From the NCBI GenBank assembly GCA_900547615.1, contig URHH01000008.1:1-42763 (forward strand): 42,763 nucleotides of DNA. The letters run 5' to 3'. Source of the stretch: an uncultured Blautia sp. (GTDB lineage: Bacteria > Bacillota > Clostridia > Lachnospirales > Lachnospiraceae). The notes below the pieces were generated by a model that searched no databases, was not told where the DNA came from, and saw only the letters and a list, made by a program, of their open reading frames with translations. The translations under genes were made by a program, and so were the position numbers. Shown here piece after piece: positions 15,436 to 22,790 of the stretch; the first letter of the stretch is position 1, and every line of letters starts with the position of its first letter.

Positions 15436-16818
15436 TTACTGCTTCTTTTCCAGTACAAGGCGGCTGTCACAGCTGCCTTCCTCTCTTCTTATAAACTGAA
15501 GCTCTCCTCCGTGTGCAGCCGCAATCTGACTCGCAAGGCGAAGCCCCATAATATGAACACTCTCCTCCGCTTCGCTTCCTTTTCCTTCCAGTATATCTGC
15601 AATTTTTCCCGGAATCCCCGGCCCGGAATCCCGGATTTCATAGCATACGCTTCCCTCCTGTATTTTTAAGGCTGCCGTAACCCGGCACCCGGAAGGATTA
15701 TGGCGGATACTGTTTCCCAGAAGATTTCGAAGGGCGCGCTTCCAGAGACCCTGATCTCCTGTGAGTCTCGCCTGCTCTCCTTCCTCCGTAACGATTACTT
15801 CAATTTCATAGTTCTGTTCCAGACCTTCATTATAAAATTCCGCCACGCATTCCCGCAGAAGAATTGCCGGGGCAAACTCCGTTTTGTGAAGCGGCTGGGC
15901 ATGATAGGCAAGCTTTGAAGTTAAATTGAGATCCTGGATCAGCTGACGGATCACGAGACTCTGACGACAGATCATCTCCGCCTTCTTTTTTTCCTCACTT
16001 CCAAGGGCGTCCTCCCTGGAAAGCTCATCCGAATATCCCATGATAAGTGCAAGGGGCGTCCTGATGTCATGGGAAACGCCTGCTATCCACTCCGTTCTCG
16101 CCCTGTCTCTCTGTTCCAGCTTTTCCTTTTGTTTCTGCAAAATACCCGATGTTCTGTTCAGTTTTCCTGCAATCTCCGATGCGATTCCCTTTTCTCTGAT
16201 CTGTACAGGCTCCTGTCTGGAAAGACGGTCAATCCCCTCGCCTACAGGCTTTAGCGCCTTATAAAAACGCCAGCCGAGAACAAGGATAAAAAAAGCGATC
16301 ACAGAAATATTCAGCAAAAGCCCGCATTTTATATAAACAGGAATCTTATTCAGTTCTTCAATCCGAAACTCCCAGGAATATTTTGAATACATATCCTTCG
16401 GCGCTGCAAACACAAAGAGATTTTCCCCCTTTTCCCACACACGGACGGGATAATCGCAGATATACCATCTGGAAAATGACGCCACATCAGAAAGACTGTA
16501 AAACAGAGGAATTTCTTCAGGAAGCCTCCAGCTCCAGATAACCTCTCCTTCCGGGCTGATCGCCATTGCCCACTGAAATTCTGTCTCCTTTGAAAGAGCA
16601 GCCAGCCCCCGCTCCGACATGACCGCCTTTCCATTTTCCACAGAAAGCTCTCCGGAAATCTCGTCCATTCCTGCCCGGACTCCTTCCGTCTCGCCTGATT
16701 CTATCGCCCCTTTATATCCCCAGTATAAAAAAGCGGCTCCATTTGCAAAAATCAGCGTAAAAATAATAAGCCCTGCCGTAATGCAGTATCTCCTTATAAT
16801 TTTCATCATACTCTTCAT
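15436..16818 (-). CDS. Sensor histidine kinase of a peptide-antibiotic-type two-component system
   Basis: Membrane kinase of 460 residues. TM1 is at about 12-34, an extracytoplasmic domain at 35-160, TM2 at 161-183, then a linker and the phosphoacceptor motif AGVSHDIRTPLALIMGYSDEL with His250. The ATPase domain has LLGNSIRHNP (N box) and DSGPGIP (G1). The usual F box is absent and G2 is reduced to IMGLRLAS. The ATG at 16818 overlaps the regulator stop by 4 bp and follows AGGAGGCAGGG. Architecture and position beside a divergent bacitracin/lantibiotic-type ABC transporter resemble the CprK system of Clostridioides and NisK/SpaK-like kinases, so sensing of cationic peptides is inferred. Confidence 0.9.
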   Translation of the reverse strand: MKSMMKIIRRYCITAGLIIFTLIFANGAAFLYWGYKGAIESGETEGVRAGMDEISGELSVENGKAVMSERGLAALSKETEFQWAMAISPEGEVIWSWRLPEEIPLFYSLSDVASFSRWYICDYPVRVWEKGENLFVFAAPKDMYSKYSWEFRIEELNKIPVYIKCGLLLNISVIAFFILVLGWRFYKALKPVGEGIDRLSRQEPVQIREKGIASEIAGKLNRTSGILQKQKEKLEQRDRARTEWIAGVSHDIRTPLALIMGYSDELSREDALGSEEKKKAEMICRQSLVIRQLIQDLNLTSKLAYHAQPLHKTEFAPAILLRECVAEFYNEGLEQNYEIEVIVTEEGEQARLTGDQGLWKRALRNLLGNSIRHNPSGCRVTAALKIQEGSVCYEIRDSGPGIPGKIADILEGKGSEAEESVHIMGLRLASQIAAAHGGELQFIRREEGSCDSRLVLEKKQ

Positions 16819-17534
16819 GATTTTTTCCCTGCCTCCTCTGCACTTAACCGATACCCCAGACCTCGGACTGTAAGAATCCATTTTGGACTTGACGGCTCCT
16901 CCTCAATCTTTTCCCGGAGATGGCGGATATGAACCATCAGCGTATTTTCATATCCATAATAAGAATCTCCCCACGCCGCATAACAAAGCGCGTCAAAAGT
17001 TACGATTTTCCCTCTGTTCTCGCAGAGCTTCTTCAAAAGAGCCAGTTCTTTTGCCGTAAAAAATATTTCCTCTCCATGACAGCTCACTGATGCCCTGTCA
17101 AAATCTACGATCCGCTCTCCAAGACGAAGAACGGTTTCTTCTTTTTCCCCGGAAAACTGATACGCTCTCTTTAAAATAGCTCCCACTCTTAAAATCAGCT
17201 CCTGTGGAAGAAAGGGTTTTGTAATATAGTCATCTGCTCCAAGTCCAAGTCCGAAAAGCCGGTCCTGGTCTTCGTCTTTCGCAGAGAGAAATAAAATGGG
17301 GACACTGGAAATCTCCCTCATTTTGCAGAAAAGAGAAAAACCGTCTCCGTCCGGGAGCATCACGTCAAGAATCACAAGTTCCGGTTTTTCTTCCTTAAAA
17401 ATCCGAAATCCTTCTTCCACTGAGTGCGCCGAAACTACATTTTTATATCCGCTCTGTTCCAGAATGCGGCGTATCATGACAACAAGCTCCTGATTATCGT
17501 CCACCATTAATATTTTCCTGTCATATATATTCAT
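16815..17534 (-). CDS. OmpR-family response regulator
   Basis: Response regulator of 239 residues. The receiver domain has MVDDNQE, phosphoacceptor Asp57 in ILDVMLPDGDG, SAKDEDQDRLFGL and ITKPFLP. The winged-helix C-terminus has ENTLMVHIRHLREKIE and VRGLGYRL. The ATG at 17534 follows GAAAGAAGG; the 30-codon upstream extension has no homology or ribosome binding site. It is translationally coupled to the kinase. The divergent ABC operon starts 164 bp away and carries tandem TTAAG repeats, the most likely target of this regulator. Confidence 0.92.
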   Translation of the reverse strand: MNIYDRKILMVDDNQELVVMIRRILEQSGYKNVVSAHSVEEGFRIFKEEKPELVILDVMLPDGDGFSLFCKMREISSVPILFLSAKDEDQDRLFGLGLGADDYITKPFLPQELILRVGAILKRAYQFSGEKEETVLRLGERIVDFDRASVSCHGEEIFFTAKELALLKKLCENRGKIVTFDALCYAAWGDSYYGYENTLMVHIRHLREKIEEEPSSPKWILTVRGLGYRLSAEEAGKKS

Positions 17535-17567
17535 AGAATTTCCTTCTTTCTCTGTGTATTTATTCCT

Positions 17568-17665
17568 ATTATAAAAAACTTTTCTTCTGATTTCATCTTT
17601 TCCGGAAAAATTTAAGGAAAACATAAGGAAGGGTTAAGCCTGAACTAATCTTCTCCTGCTATACT
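17568..17665. promoter_or_regulatory. Divergent promoter region with TTAAG direct repeats
   Basis: The plus-strand ABC operon has TATACT at 17660-17665 but no good -35. Three direct repeats TTAAGG (17612), ATAAGG (17623) and TTAAGC (17634) recur at exactly 11 bp, ending where a -35 would be. This is the layout of a promoter activated by an OmpR-family regulator. On the minus strand TATAAT (17568-17573), with a weak ATGAAA element 17 bp upstream, would serve the regulator-kinase operon. Confidence 0.65.
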
Positions 17666-17698
17666 TCCCGTATCAAAACAAAGAGGAGGAAATCAGTT

Positions 17699-18613
17699 AT
17701 GGGAACCGTCATTACAACAGATTCACTGACAAAAACATATGGTAAAAAAGATGTGGTAAAAAATCTGGATTTACATGTTCCGGGAGGCAGCATTTACGGC
17801 TTTCTCGGTCCCAACGGAGCCGGCAAATCCACAACTATGAAAATGATCCTGGGGCTTATCAAGCCCTCCAAAGGTGAAATCACAGTTCTTGGAAAAGAGG
17901 TAAACGAAAAGAACCGGCTTTCTGTTTTGCGAAACACCGGCTCCTTAATTGAGGCTCCTTCCTATTACGGTCATTTAAGCGGAGTGGAAAATCTTGAGAT
18001 TATCTGCACCTTAAAAAATGTTCCTCTGTCGGAAATCCAGAGAGTTTTAAAGATCGTCCGCATGGAAAAACAGAAGGATAAAAAGGTTTCCCAGTATTCT
18101 CTTGGAATGAAACAGCGTCTCGGACTTGCAGCCGCTCTTCTCGGAAATCCGAAAATCCTTCTTCTGGACGAGCCTACAAACGGTCTTGACCCTGCCGGAA
18201 TCCAGGAAATGCGGGAGCTTGTCTGCTCTCTTCCAAAACAATACGGCATGACTGTTCTCGTGTCCAGTCATCTTTTAAGTGAAATTGACCAGATGGCAAC
18301 TCATGTTGGAATTATCAACCAGGGAGAACTGATTTTTCAGGACAGCTTATCTGCGCTTCACAAACACAGCCGCTCCCGCCTGATCCTGAAAACAGACAAT
18401 GACACTGCTGCACTTTCCGTTCTTTTAAGCTTCGGACTTTCCGCCTCCCTCGAGGGAAAAAACCTCTGCTTAAAGACAACTGATAACGAAACCGTCATAA
18501 AAGCCGTAAACGTTCTTGTGCAGTCCGGTATCGGCATTCTCCGCCTGACCGAACAGCAGATGAGTCTGGAAGACATCTTCCTTCAATTAATCGGAAAGCA
18601 GGTGAGCTTATGA
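17699..18613 (+). CDS. ABC transporter ATPase, bacitracin/lantibiotic-immunity type (BcrA/LanF)
   Basis: ATPase of 304 residues. Walker A is GPNGAGKSTT (about 38-47), the signature YSLGMKQRLG, Walker B LLLDEPTNGLDP and the switch His is in SSHLLSE. The C-terminal domain of about 80 residues is typical of BcrA, NisF and CprA. It starts at ATG 17699 behind GAGGAGG and overlaps the first permease gene by 4 bp. With the two permeases it should expel or displace cationic peptides at the membrane. Expression is probably induced by the adjacent two-component system. Confidence 0.92.
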   Translation: MGTVITTDSLTKTYGKKDVVKNLDLHVPGGSIYGFLGPNGAGKSTTMKMILGLIKPSKGEITVLGKEVNEKNRLSVLRNTGSLIEAPSYYGHLSGVENLEIICTLKNVPLSEIQRVLKIVRMEKQKDKKVSQYSLGMKQRLGLAAALLGNPKILLLDEPTNGLDPAGIQEMRELVCSLPKQYGMTVLVSSHLLSEIDQMATHVGIINQGELIFQDSLSALHKHSRSRLILKTDNDTAALSVLLSFGLSASLEGKNLCLKTTDNETVIKAVNVLVQSGIGILRLTEQQMSLEDIFLQLIGKQVSL

Positions 18614-19368
18614 ACCTTTCCCGCGAATTAAAGGCAGAGTCCATGAAGCAGAAAGGAAAACGAAATATTCTGGTTCCCCTCGCCTTCCTGACACTTTTAT
18701 TTTTCTGGACTTTATTTCTTTTAAAAGGAATCAAACAGGAGGAACTTCCCTCTGGATATTTTTCCCTTCTTTATCAGTATCCTGTTATGAACGCCATTCT
18801 TGTACCTCTTATGGTTTCTGTTGTGGCAAGCCGGATCTGTGATATGGAAGTAAAGGGGGACACCATGAAAATCCTGTTTACCCTTGAAAAACAGGGACAT
18901 TTTTTTGACTGCAAATTTCTTATGGGAATGAAATACCTGGTTCTGTTTTTTGCAGGGCAGACTGCCCTGATTCTCCTGTCAGGAAAGCGCTTCGGCTTTA
19001 CGCAGGAAATCCCGTGGAAACATCTAGTCCTGTTTTTTATCAGCGGACTTTCTGTTGCAGCCGCCCTTCTTCTCCTTCAGGAAATTTTATCTCTGTTTTC
19101 CCGCAGTCAGATATTTCCTCTTGTAGCGGGACTTGCAGGTTCTTTTTTAGGGCTGTTCTCCATGTTTTTCCCGGCAAAGATTATGCGTCTTGTTCTGTGG
19201 AGCTATTTCGCAGTCTTCTCCACAACAGGGTTAAACTGGGACAAAACCACCAGGATTTCCACCTATTACGAAATCCCCTTCCCTGTTTCCACATTTCTGC
19301 TGTTTCTTGTATTCTGCGCCGCAGCCTTTCTTCTGTGCAGAACGCTGATTCAAAAAAAGGAGGTCTGA
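18610..19368 (+). CDS. ABC-2 permease, lantibiotic immunity type (LanE-like)
   Basis: Membrane protein of 252 residues with six predicted helices (first near residues 21-40). The short N-terminal cytoplasmic stretch LSRELKAESMKQKGKRN is typical of the MutE/EpiE/SpaE permease group. It is coupled to the ATPase gene by a 4-bp ATGA overlap and followed 3 bp later by a second, related permease. It should form a heteromeric exporter in the membrane. Sequence alone does not reveal the peptide substrate. Confidence 0.85.
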   Translation: MNLSRELKAESMKQKGKRNILVPLAFLTLLFFWTLFLLKGIKQEELPSGYFSLLYQYPVMNAILVPLMVSVVASRICDMEVKGDTMKILFTLEKQGHFFDCKFLMGMKYLVLFFAGQTALILLSGKRFGFTQEIPWKHLVLFFISGLSVAAALLLLQEILSLFSRSQIFPLVAGLAGSFLGLFSMFFPAKIMRLVLWSYFAVFSTTGLNWDKTTRISTYYEIPFPVSTFLLFLVFCAAAFLLCRTLIQKKEV

Positions 19369-19371
19369 ACC

Positions 19372-20103
19372 ATGCTGCTTCGATGTATCCGGGCAGAAAA
19401 TAAAAAATTAAAACATTCCATTATTTTCTTCGCCTGCATTCTTATCCCTGTGATCCCTGCTATTATGGGCGGTTTTAACTATGTCCAGAATACCGGCATT
19501 CTCACACAGAAATGGTATTCTCTGTGGACGCAGGTAACTTTATTTTATGCAAACTTTTTTTACGCGCCCCTCATCGCCCTTTACTGCTCTTATCTTTGGA
19601 GAATGGAGCATCTTCACAATAACTGGAATATGCTGATGACTGCGCCTGTTCCTGTCTCTTCTGTTTATTTTGGGAAACTTGCCATTATTCTCAAGATCAC
19701 TTTGTTCACGCAGATCTGGATCGGCATTCTCTACCTGATCACCGGAAAGCTTGTTGGCTTTTCCGGATTTCCGCCTTTTGAAATCCTTATCTGGCTTCTC
19801 CGGGGAACTCTGGCAGCCATCGCCATCGGCGCTTTGCAGCTTCTCCTTTCCATGATCATCAGAAGCTTTTCCGTTCCCATCGGCATTGCCCTTCTCGGAA
19901 GTATCGTGGGATTTCTTTTCAGCAACAAAGGGCTTGGATATTTCTGCCCTTACGCGCTCATGCTTATGGGAATGAACTCAAACAAAACAGAAGACAGCCT
20001 TCAGGGCGGAGTGCTGCCCTTCCTTTTATCTACGGTTGTCTTCTTCCTTCTCTTCTCCGGGTGCAGTATCTATATCCTGAAAAAAAGAGATGTGCGGGCG
20101 TAA
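19372..20103 (+). CDS. ABC-2 permease, lantibiotic immunity type (LanG-like)
   Basis: Second permease of the set, 243 residues and six predicted membrane helices. It begins LLRCIRAENKKLKHS, again the MutG/EpiG-type N-terminus, and has LWRMEHLHNNWNMLMTAPV after the second helix, a recognisable family block. It starts at ATG 19372 behind AAAGGAGG. One ATPase with two distinct permeases matches NisFEG and CprABC. It is the last gene of the operon and its stop lies in the loop of a terminator hairpin. Confidence 0.85.
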   Translation: MLLRCIRAENKKLKHSIIFFACILIPVIPAIMGGFNYVQNTGILTQKWYSLWTQVTLFYANFFYAPLIALYCSYLWRMEHLHNNWNMLMTAPVPVSSVYFGKLAIILKITLFTQIWIGILYLITGKLVGFSGFPPFEILIWLLRGTLAAIAIGALQLLLSMIIRSFSVPIGIALLGSIVGFLFSNKGLGYFCPYALMLMGMNSNKTEDSLQGGVLPFLLSTVVFFLLFSGCSIYILKKRDVRA

Positions 20104-20244
20104 TGTACCCGCACATCTTCTGTCTCTGCCTGTGATTATTTTTTCTCCTGCACGCTTCCGCCCTTCTTTTTTCTTTTTGTGCATACGGTACAGGACAAAA
20201 CCACCGTATCCGAATATAATCGCAAGAATCAAAATATTTATCAT
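20026..20244 (-). CDS. Possible small single-pass membrane protein after feoB (frame uncertain)
   Basis: From ATG 20244 the frame begins with one hydrophobic helix (INILILAIIFGYGGFVLYR) followed by a Lys-rich stretch, as in FeoB-associated small membrane proteins encoded directly after feoB. The expected cysteine cluster is missing, and the open frame reads straight through the terminator hairpin at 20088-20116, which is unusual for a real C-terminus. If one A were absent from the A-rich run near 20175, the protein would end at a TAA at 20136-20138, before the terminator, giving about 35 residues. Either a frameshifted relic or a very short peptide. The start has only a weak ribosome binding site. 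Confidence 0.35.
   Translation of the reverse strand: MINILILAIIFGYGGFVLYRMHKKKKEGRKRAGEKIITGRDRRCAGTLRPHISFFQDIDTAPGEEKEEDNRR
20088..20116. terminator. Terminator between the permease operon and the feo region
   Basis: GATGTGCGGG / CCCGCACATC forms a perfect 10-bp stem with a 9-nt loop. On the minus strand it is followed by TCTTTTTTT, a strong terminator for the feo transcript. On the plus strand the following TTCTGTCT is only weakly U-rich. Confidence 0.88.
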
Positions 20245-20268
20245 TCTCTTTCACCATCTTTCTGCTTT

Positions 20269-22266
20269 CTATGCGTGTAAGCCATATTCCCTGCTGAATT
20301 GTTTCTCTTTTTTTCGAATCAGAACTGTTAATATCATAGCAAATACAGCAACCACAAGCAAGCCCGGGATAAATCCGCTTCCCACTGTTCCCGTTGTCAC
20401 CAGAGTTCCGATCTGGTATACAAAAAACGCAACTGTATAACCGGTACTAAGCTGCAGCGCAATGCCTCCCCACAGCCATTTTTTATCCTGCATTTCAGAA
20501 TTCATAGCTCCGAGAGCCGCAAAGCAGGGCGGCGTAAAAAGATTAAACATAAGATACGCAAGCGCTGCCGCTTTTGTAAGTCCCATAACTGCAGCTACTT
20601 CCGTTCCCCCGCTGATCAGCGCCAGTTCCTCTGTATCAATAAAATTTGTAAGACCATAAACAACCGCCAGCGTACCAACTACGTTTTCTTTCGCAATAAA
20701 ACCTGTAATTGCCGCTGCTGCAAGCTGCCATACGCCAAATCCGAGAGGAATCAATACCACTGCAAAAGGAGAAGCGATGGACGCCAGAATAGAAGTATGC
20801 TCCATTCCTTCCTCAATCACCTGGAACTGCCAGTTAAAGCTCTGCATGATCTGCACCACTGTATTGCACACAAGAATGATAGTTCCCGCTTTCACAATAT
20901 ATGCTTTGCCACGTGAGAGCATGGAAAGTACCGCGCGTTTCAAACTTGGGATTTTATATTCCGGAAGCTCAATAATAAAGAAGGACTTACGGAATTTATA
21001 TCCTGTAACCTTATTTACAAGTAAAGCCCCAAGGAAAACCAGGGCAATTCCCACAAGATACATAGTCGGGCCAACCCAGGAAGCATCTGCAAAAAATGCT
21101 CCTGCAAACAGCGCGATCACCGGAAGCTTTGCGCCGCATGGCATAAACGGAGTCAGCATGGCAGTCGCTCTTCTTTCTCTTTCATTACGAATGGTACGGC
21201 ACGCCATGATTCCCGGAATGGCACAGCCTGTGCCGATCACCATAGGAATGACTGATTTTCCGGAAAGACCTACTCTCTTAAAGATTGGATCCAGAACGAC
21301 GGTAGCACGAGCCATGTATCCGCAGTCTTCTAAAAGCGCAATCAGGAAATACATCACCATGACCAGCGGCAGAAAACCGACAACCGCTCCTACGCCGCCT
21401 ATGATTCCGTCAACTAAAAGCGCCTGCGTAAACGGACTTGCATTTGCCACGAGTTCTCCAACCCACGCCTGGAACGTCTCGATCCAGCCCACAAGCCAGT
21501 CCGCAATCCATGTTCCCACGGTAGACTGAGATATGTAAAACACGCCAAACATAATAACTGCAAAAACAGGAAGCCCGATAAATTTATTTGTAAGCACGGA
21601 ATCTATTTTATCCTGCTTATTTTTATCTTTTGTAAAAACGCGTCTCTTTTCCACTGTCTTTACAATCCCGTTTACAAATTCAAATCGTTTTCTGTCTTCT
21701 GCCTCCACTGCCACCTTGTCCTGAAGATTGATCTCAGCCTGCATATAAGGGGCTTTCTGTCCACATTCTTTTAAAGAAACTGCTTTCTTTACCACATCTT
21801 TCAGCCCGTCATGACCGGAAGCTGTGGAAACTGTCCGAATCACAGGGCAGCCTAATTTCTGCTCCAGTTTTTTTACATCAATTTCTGTCTTTTTCCTGTC
21901 CGTAATATCGCTTTTATTAAGCGCGACTACTACCGGAATCCCTAGTTCCAGAAGCTGAGTTGTAAAAAACAGGCTTCGGCTCAGATTCGTTGCATCCACA
22001 ATGTTAATGATCACATCTGGATTTTCGTTTTTTACATAACTGCTTGTAATGCTTTCTTCTGAAGTAAAAGGAGACATGGAATAGGCTCCCGGCAAATCCA
22101 CTGCGATCAGCTCTTCTGCTCCGTCAAAATATCCTCTTTTAATCGGACTCTCCTTTTTTTCTACTGTAACGCCCGCCCAGTTTCCAACGCGCTCATTTCT
22201 TCCTGTAAGCGCATTAAACATGGTCGTTTTTCCACTGTTGGGATTTCCCGTCAACGCAATTCTCAT
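20269..22266 (-). CDS. feoB: Ferrous iron transport protein B
   Basis: GTP-dependent Fe(II) permease of the inner membrane, 665 residues. The N-terminal G domain has GNPNSGKTT (7-15), the DLPGAYS switch-II motif and NKSD. A helical GDI-like spacer follows. The two Gate domains contain GTGCAIPGIMACRT and TPFMPCGAKLPV with conserved Cys residues, and the C-terminus has ten or so membrane helices. Length is typical of Firmicutes FeoB. It is preceded by feoA, but a hairpin and its own iron-type operator lie in the 92-bp gap, so it may be partly independent. The ribosome binding site is GAGGAGAGGG. Confidence 0.97.
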   Translation of the reverse strand: MRIALTGNPNSGKTTMFNALTGRNERVGNWAGVTVEKKESPIKRGYFDGAEELIAVDLPGAYSMSPFTSEESITSSYVKNENPDVIINIVDATNLSRSLFFTTQLLELGIPVVVALNKSDITDRKKTEIDVKKLEQKLGCPVIRTVSTASGHDGLKDVVKKAVSLKECGQKAPYMQAEINLQDKVAVEAEDRKRFEFVNGIVKTVEKRRVFTKDKNKQDKIDSVLTNKFIGLPVFAVIMFGVFYISQSTVGTWIADWLVGWIETFQAWVGELVANASPFTQALLVDGIIGGVGAVVGFLPLVMVMYFLIALLEDCGYMARATVVLDPIFKRVGLSGKSVIPMVIGTGCAIPGIMACRTIRNERERRATAMLTPFMPCGAKLPVIALFAGAFFADASWVGPTMYLVGIALVFLGALLVNKVTGYKFRKSFFIIELPEYKIPSLKRAVLSMLSRGKAYIVKAGTIILVCNTVVQIMQSFNWQFQVIEEGMEHTSILASIASPFAVVLIPLGFGVWQLAAAAITGFIAKENVVGTLAVVYGLTNFIDTEELALISGGTEVAAVMGLTKAAALAYLMFNLFTPPCFAALGAMNSEMQDKKWLWGGIALQLSTGYTVAFFVYQIGTLVTTGTVGSGFIPGLLVVAVFAMILTVLIRKKEKQFSREYGLHA

Positions 22267-22291
22267 AATTCCCTCTCCTCTTTATTTAAAA

Positions 22292-22305
22292 TTAGTTTCA
22301 ACTAA
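22292..22305 (-). promoter_or_regulatory. DtxR-type operator upstream of feoB
   Basis: TTAGTT-TC-AACTAA, two perfect 6-bp arms with a 2-bp centre, 26 bp upstream of the feoB start. It is the same motif as in front of feoA. It probably mediates iron repression of feoB transcription. Confidence 0.65.
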
Positions 22306-22322
22306 CCAGTTGTCCGAAAGAA

Positions 22323-22344
22323 AGAATCTCCTATAAGAGATTCT
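22323..22344 (-). terminator. Hairpin between feoA and feoB (attenuator or processing site)
   Basis: On the minus strand AGAATCTC / GAGATTCT, an 8-bp stem with a 6-nt loop, followed by TTCTTTC. It is weakly U-rich. It may terminate part of the feoA transcripts or protect a processed 3' end. Confidence 0.5.
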
Positions 22345-22358
22345 CTTCTGCCACAGTC

Positions 22359-22577
22359 TTATATTGCGATCGCCTGCGCCAAATCCGTATCTATATTATA
22401 TCTGCCGTCTTTAATAGACACCACACAGCCGCCTCTTCTATGTGCGATTACAGTAATCGGCTCTCCGCTGTAACAGCCCAGAGAAAACAAAAACGCATTC
22501 AGCTCCTCGTCTTCTGTGATAATATCTTTTACGATGTACTCTTCCCCTTCTCTTGCTTCCGTTAAATCCATAATCAT
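22359..22577 (-). CDS. feoA: Ferrous iron transport protein A
   Basis: Small SH3-like cytosolic protein of 72 residues that supports FeoB. The FeoA core is visible as LFSLGCYSGEPITVIAHRRGGCVVSIKDG followed by the closing DTDLAQAIAI strand. It is first in the feo cluster, with an operator that overlaps its promoter -10. The start could be ATG 22577 or the second ATG two codons on (MDLTEAREG); the difference is two residues. Confidence 0.93.
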   Translation of the reverse strand: MIMDLTEAREGEEYIVKDIITEDEELNAFLFSLGCYSGEPITVIAHRRGGCVVSIKDGRYNIDTDLAQAIAI

Positions 22578-22654
22578 ATGACACTCTCCATTTTACTGAC
22601 ATTTTTGAATCGCTGCGGATTCATGCAAAATCCACAGCAATAAGTTGTTTTTAT

Positions 22655-22695
22655 CTAACTATGGTTAGTTTAAACTAATTTTGAAGTTTTGTCAA
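22655..22695 (-). promoter_or_regulatory. feoA promoter with DtxR-type operator
   Basis: On the minus strand TTGACA (22690-22695), 17 bp, TAAACT (22667-22672). The 14-bp palindrome TTAGTTTAAACTAA at 22665-22678 covers the -10. A second overlapping dyad CTAAC-TATG-GTTAG is at 22655-22668. The layout is right for repression by an iron-bound DtxR/IdeR-type protein; a member of that family is encoded at 34432-34815. Confidence 0.75.
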
Positions 22696-22744
22696 CCCTG
22701 TTTTGAAGTATATTCTATTATACCCGTCATAATCACTGTTTAAA

Positions 22745-22783
22745 AAGAAAAATCCCGCTTACTTTTAAAAAAGCAAGCAGGAT
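22745..22783 (-). terminator. Terminator of the argCJBD operon
   Basis: On the minus strand ATCCTGCTT / AAGCGGGAT with an inner CTTTT/AAAAG extension, followed by TTTTTC. It lies just after the argD stop codon. Confidence 0.85.
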
Positions 22784-22790
22784 AACAGCT

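Noticed and set aside
20030..20257. Alternative Cys-containing frame (77 codons) after feoB
   Set aside because: It lacks a membrane helix and its cysteines are scattered. The overlapping frame from 20244 has the helix expected of a FeoB-associated protein.
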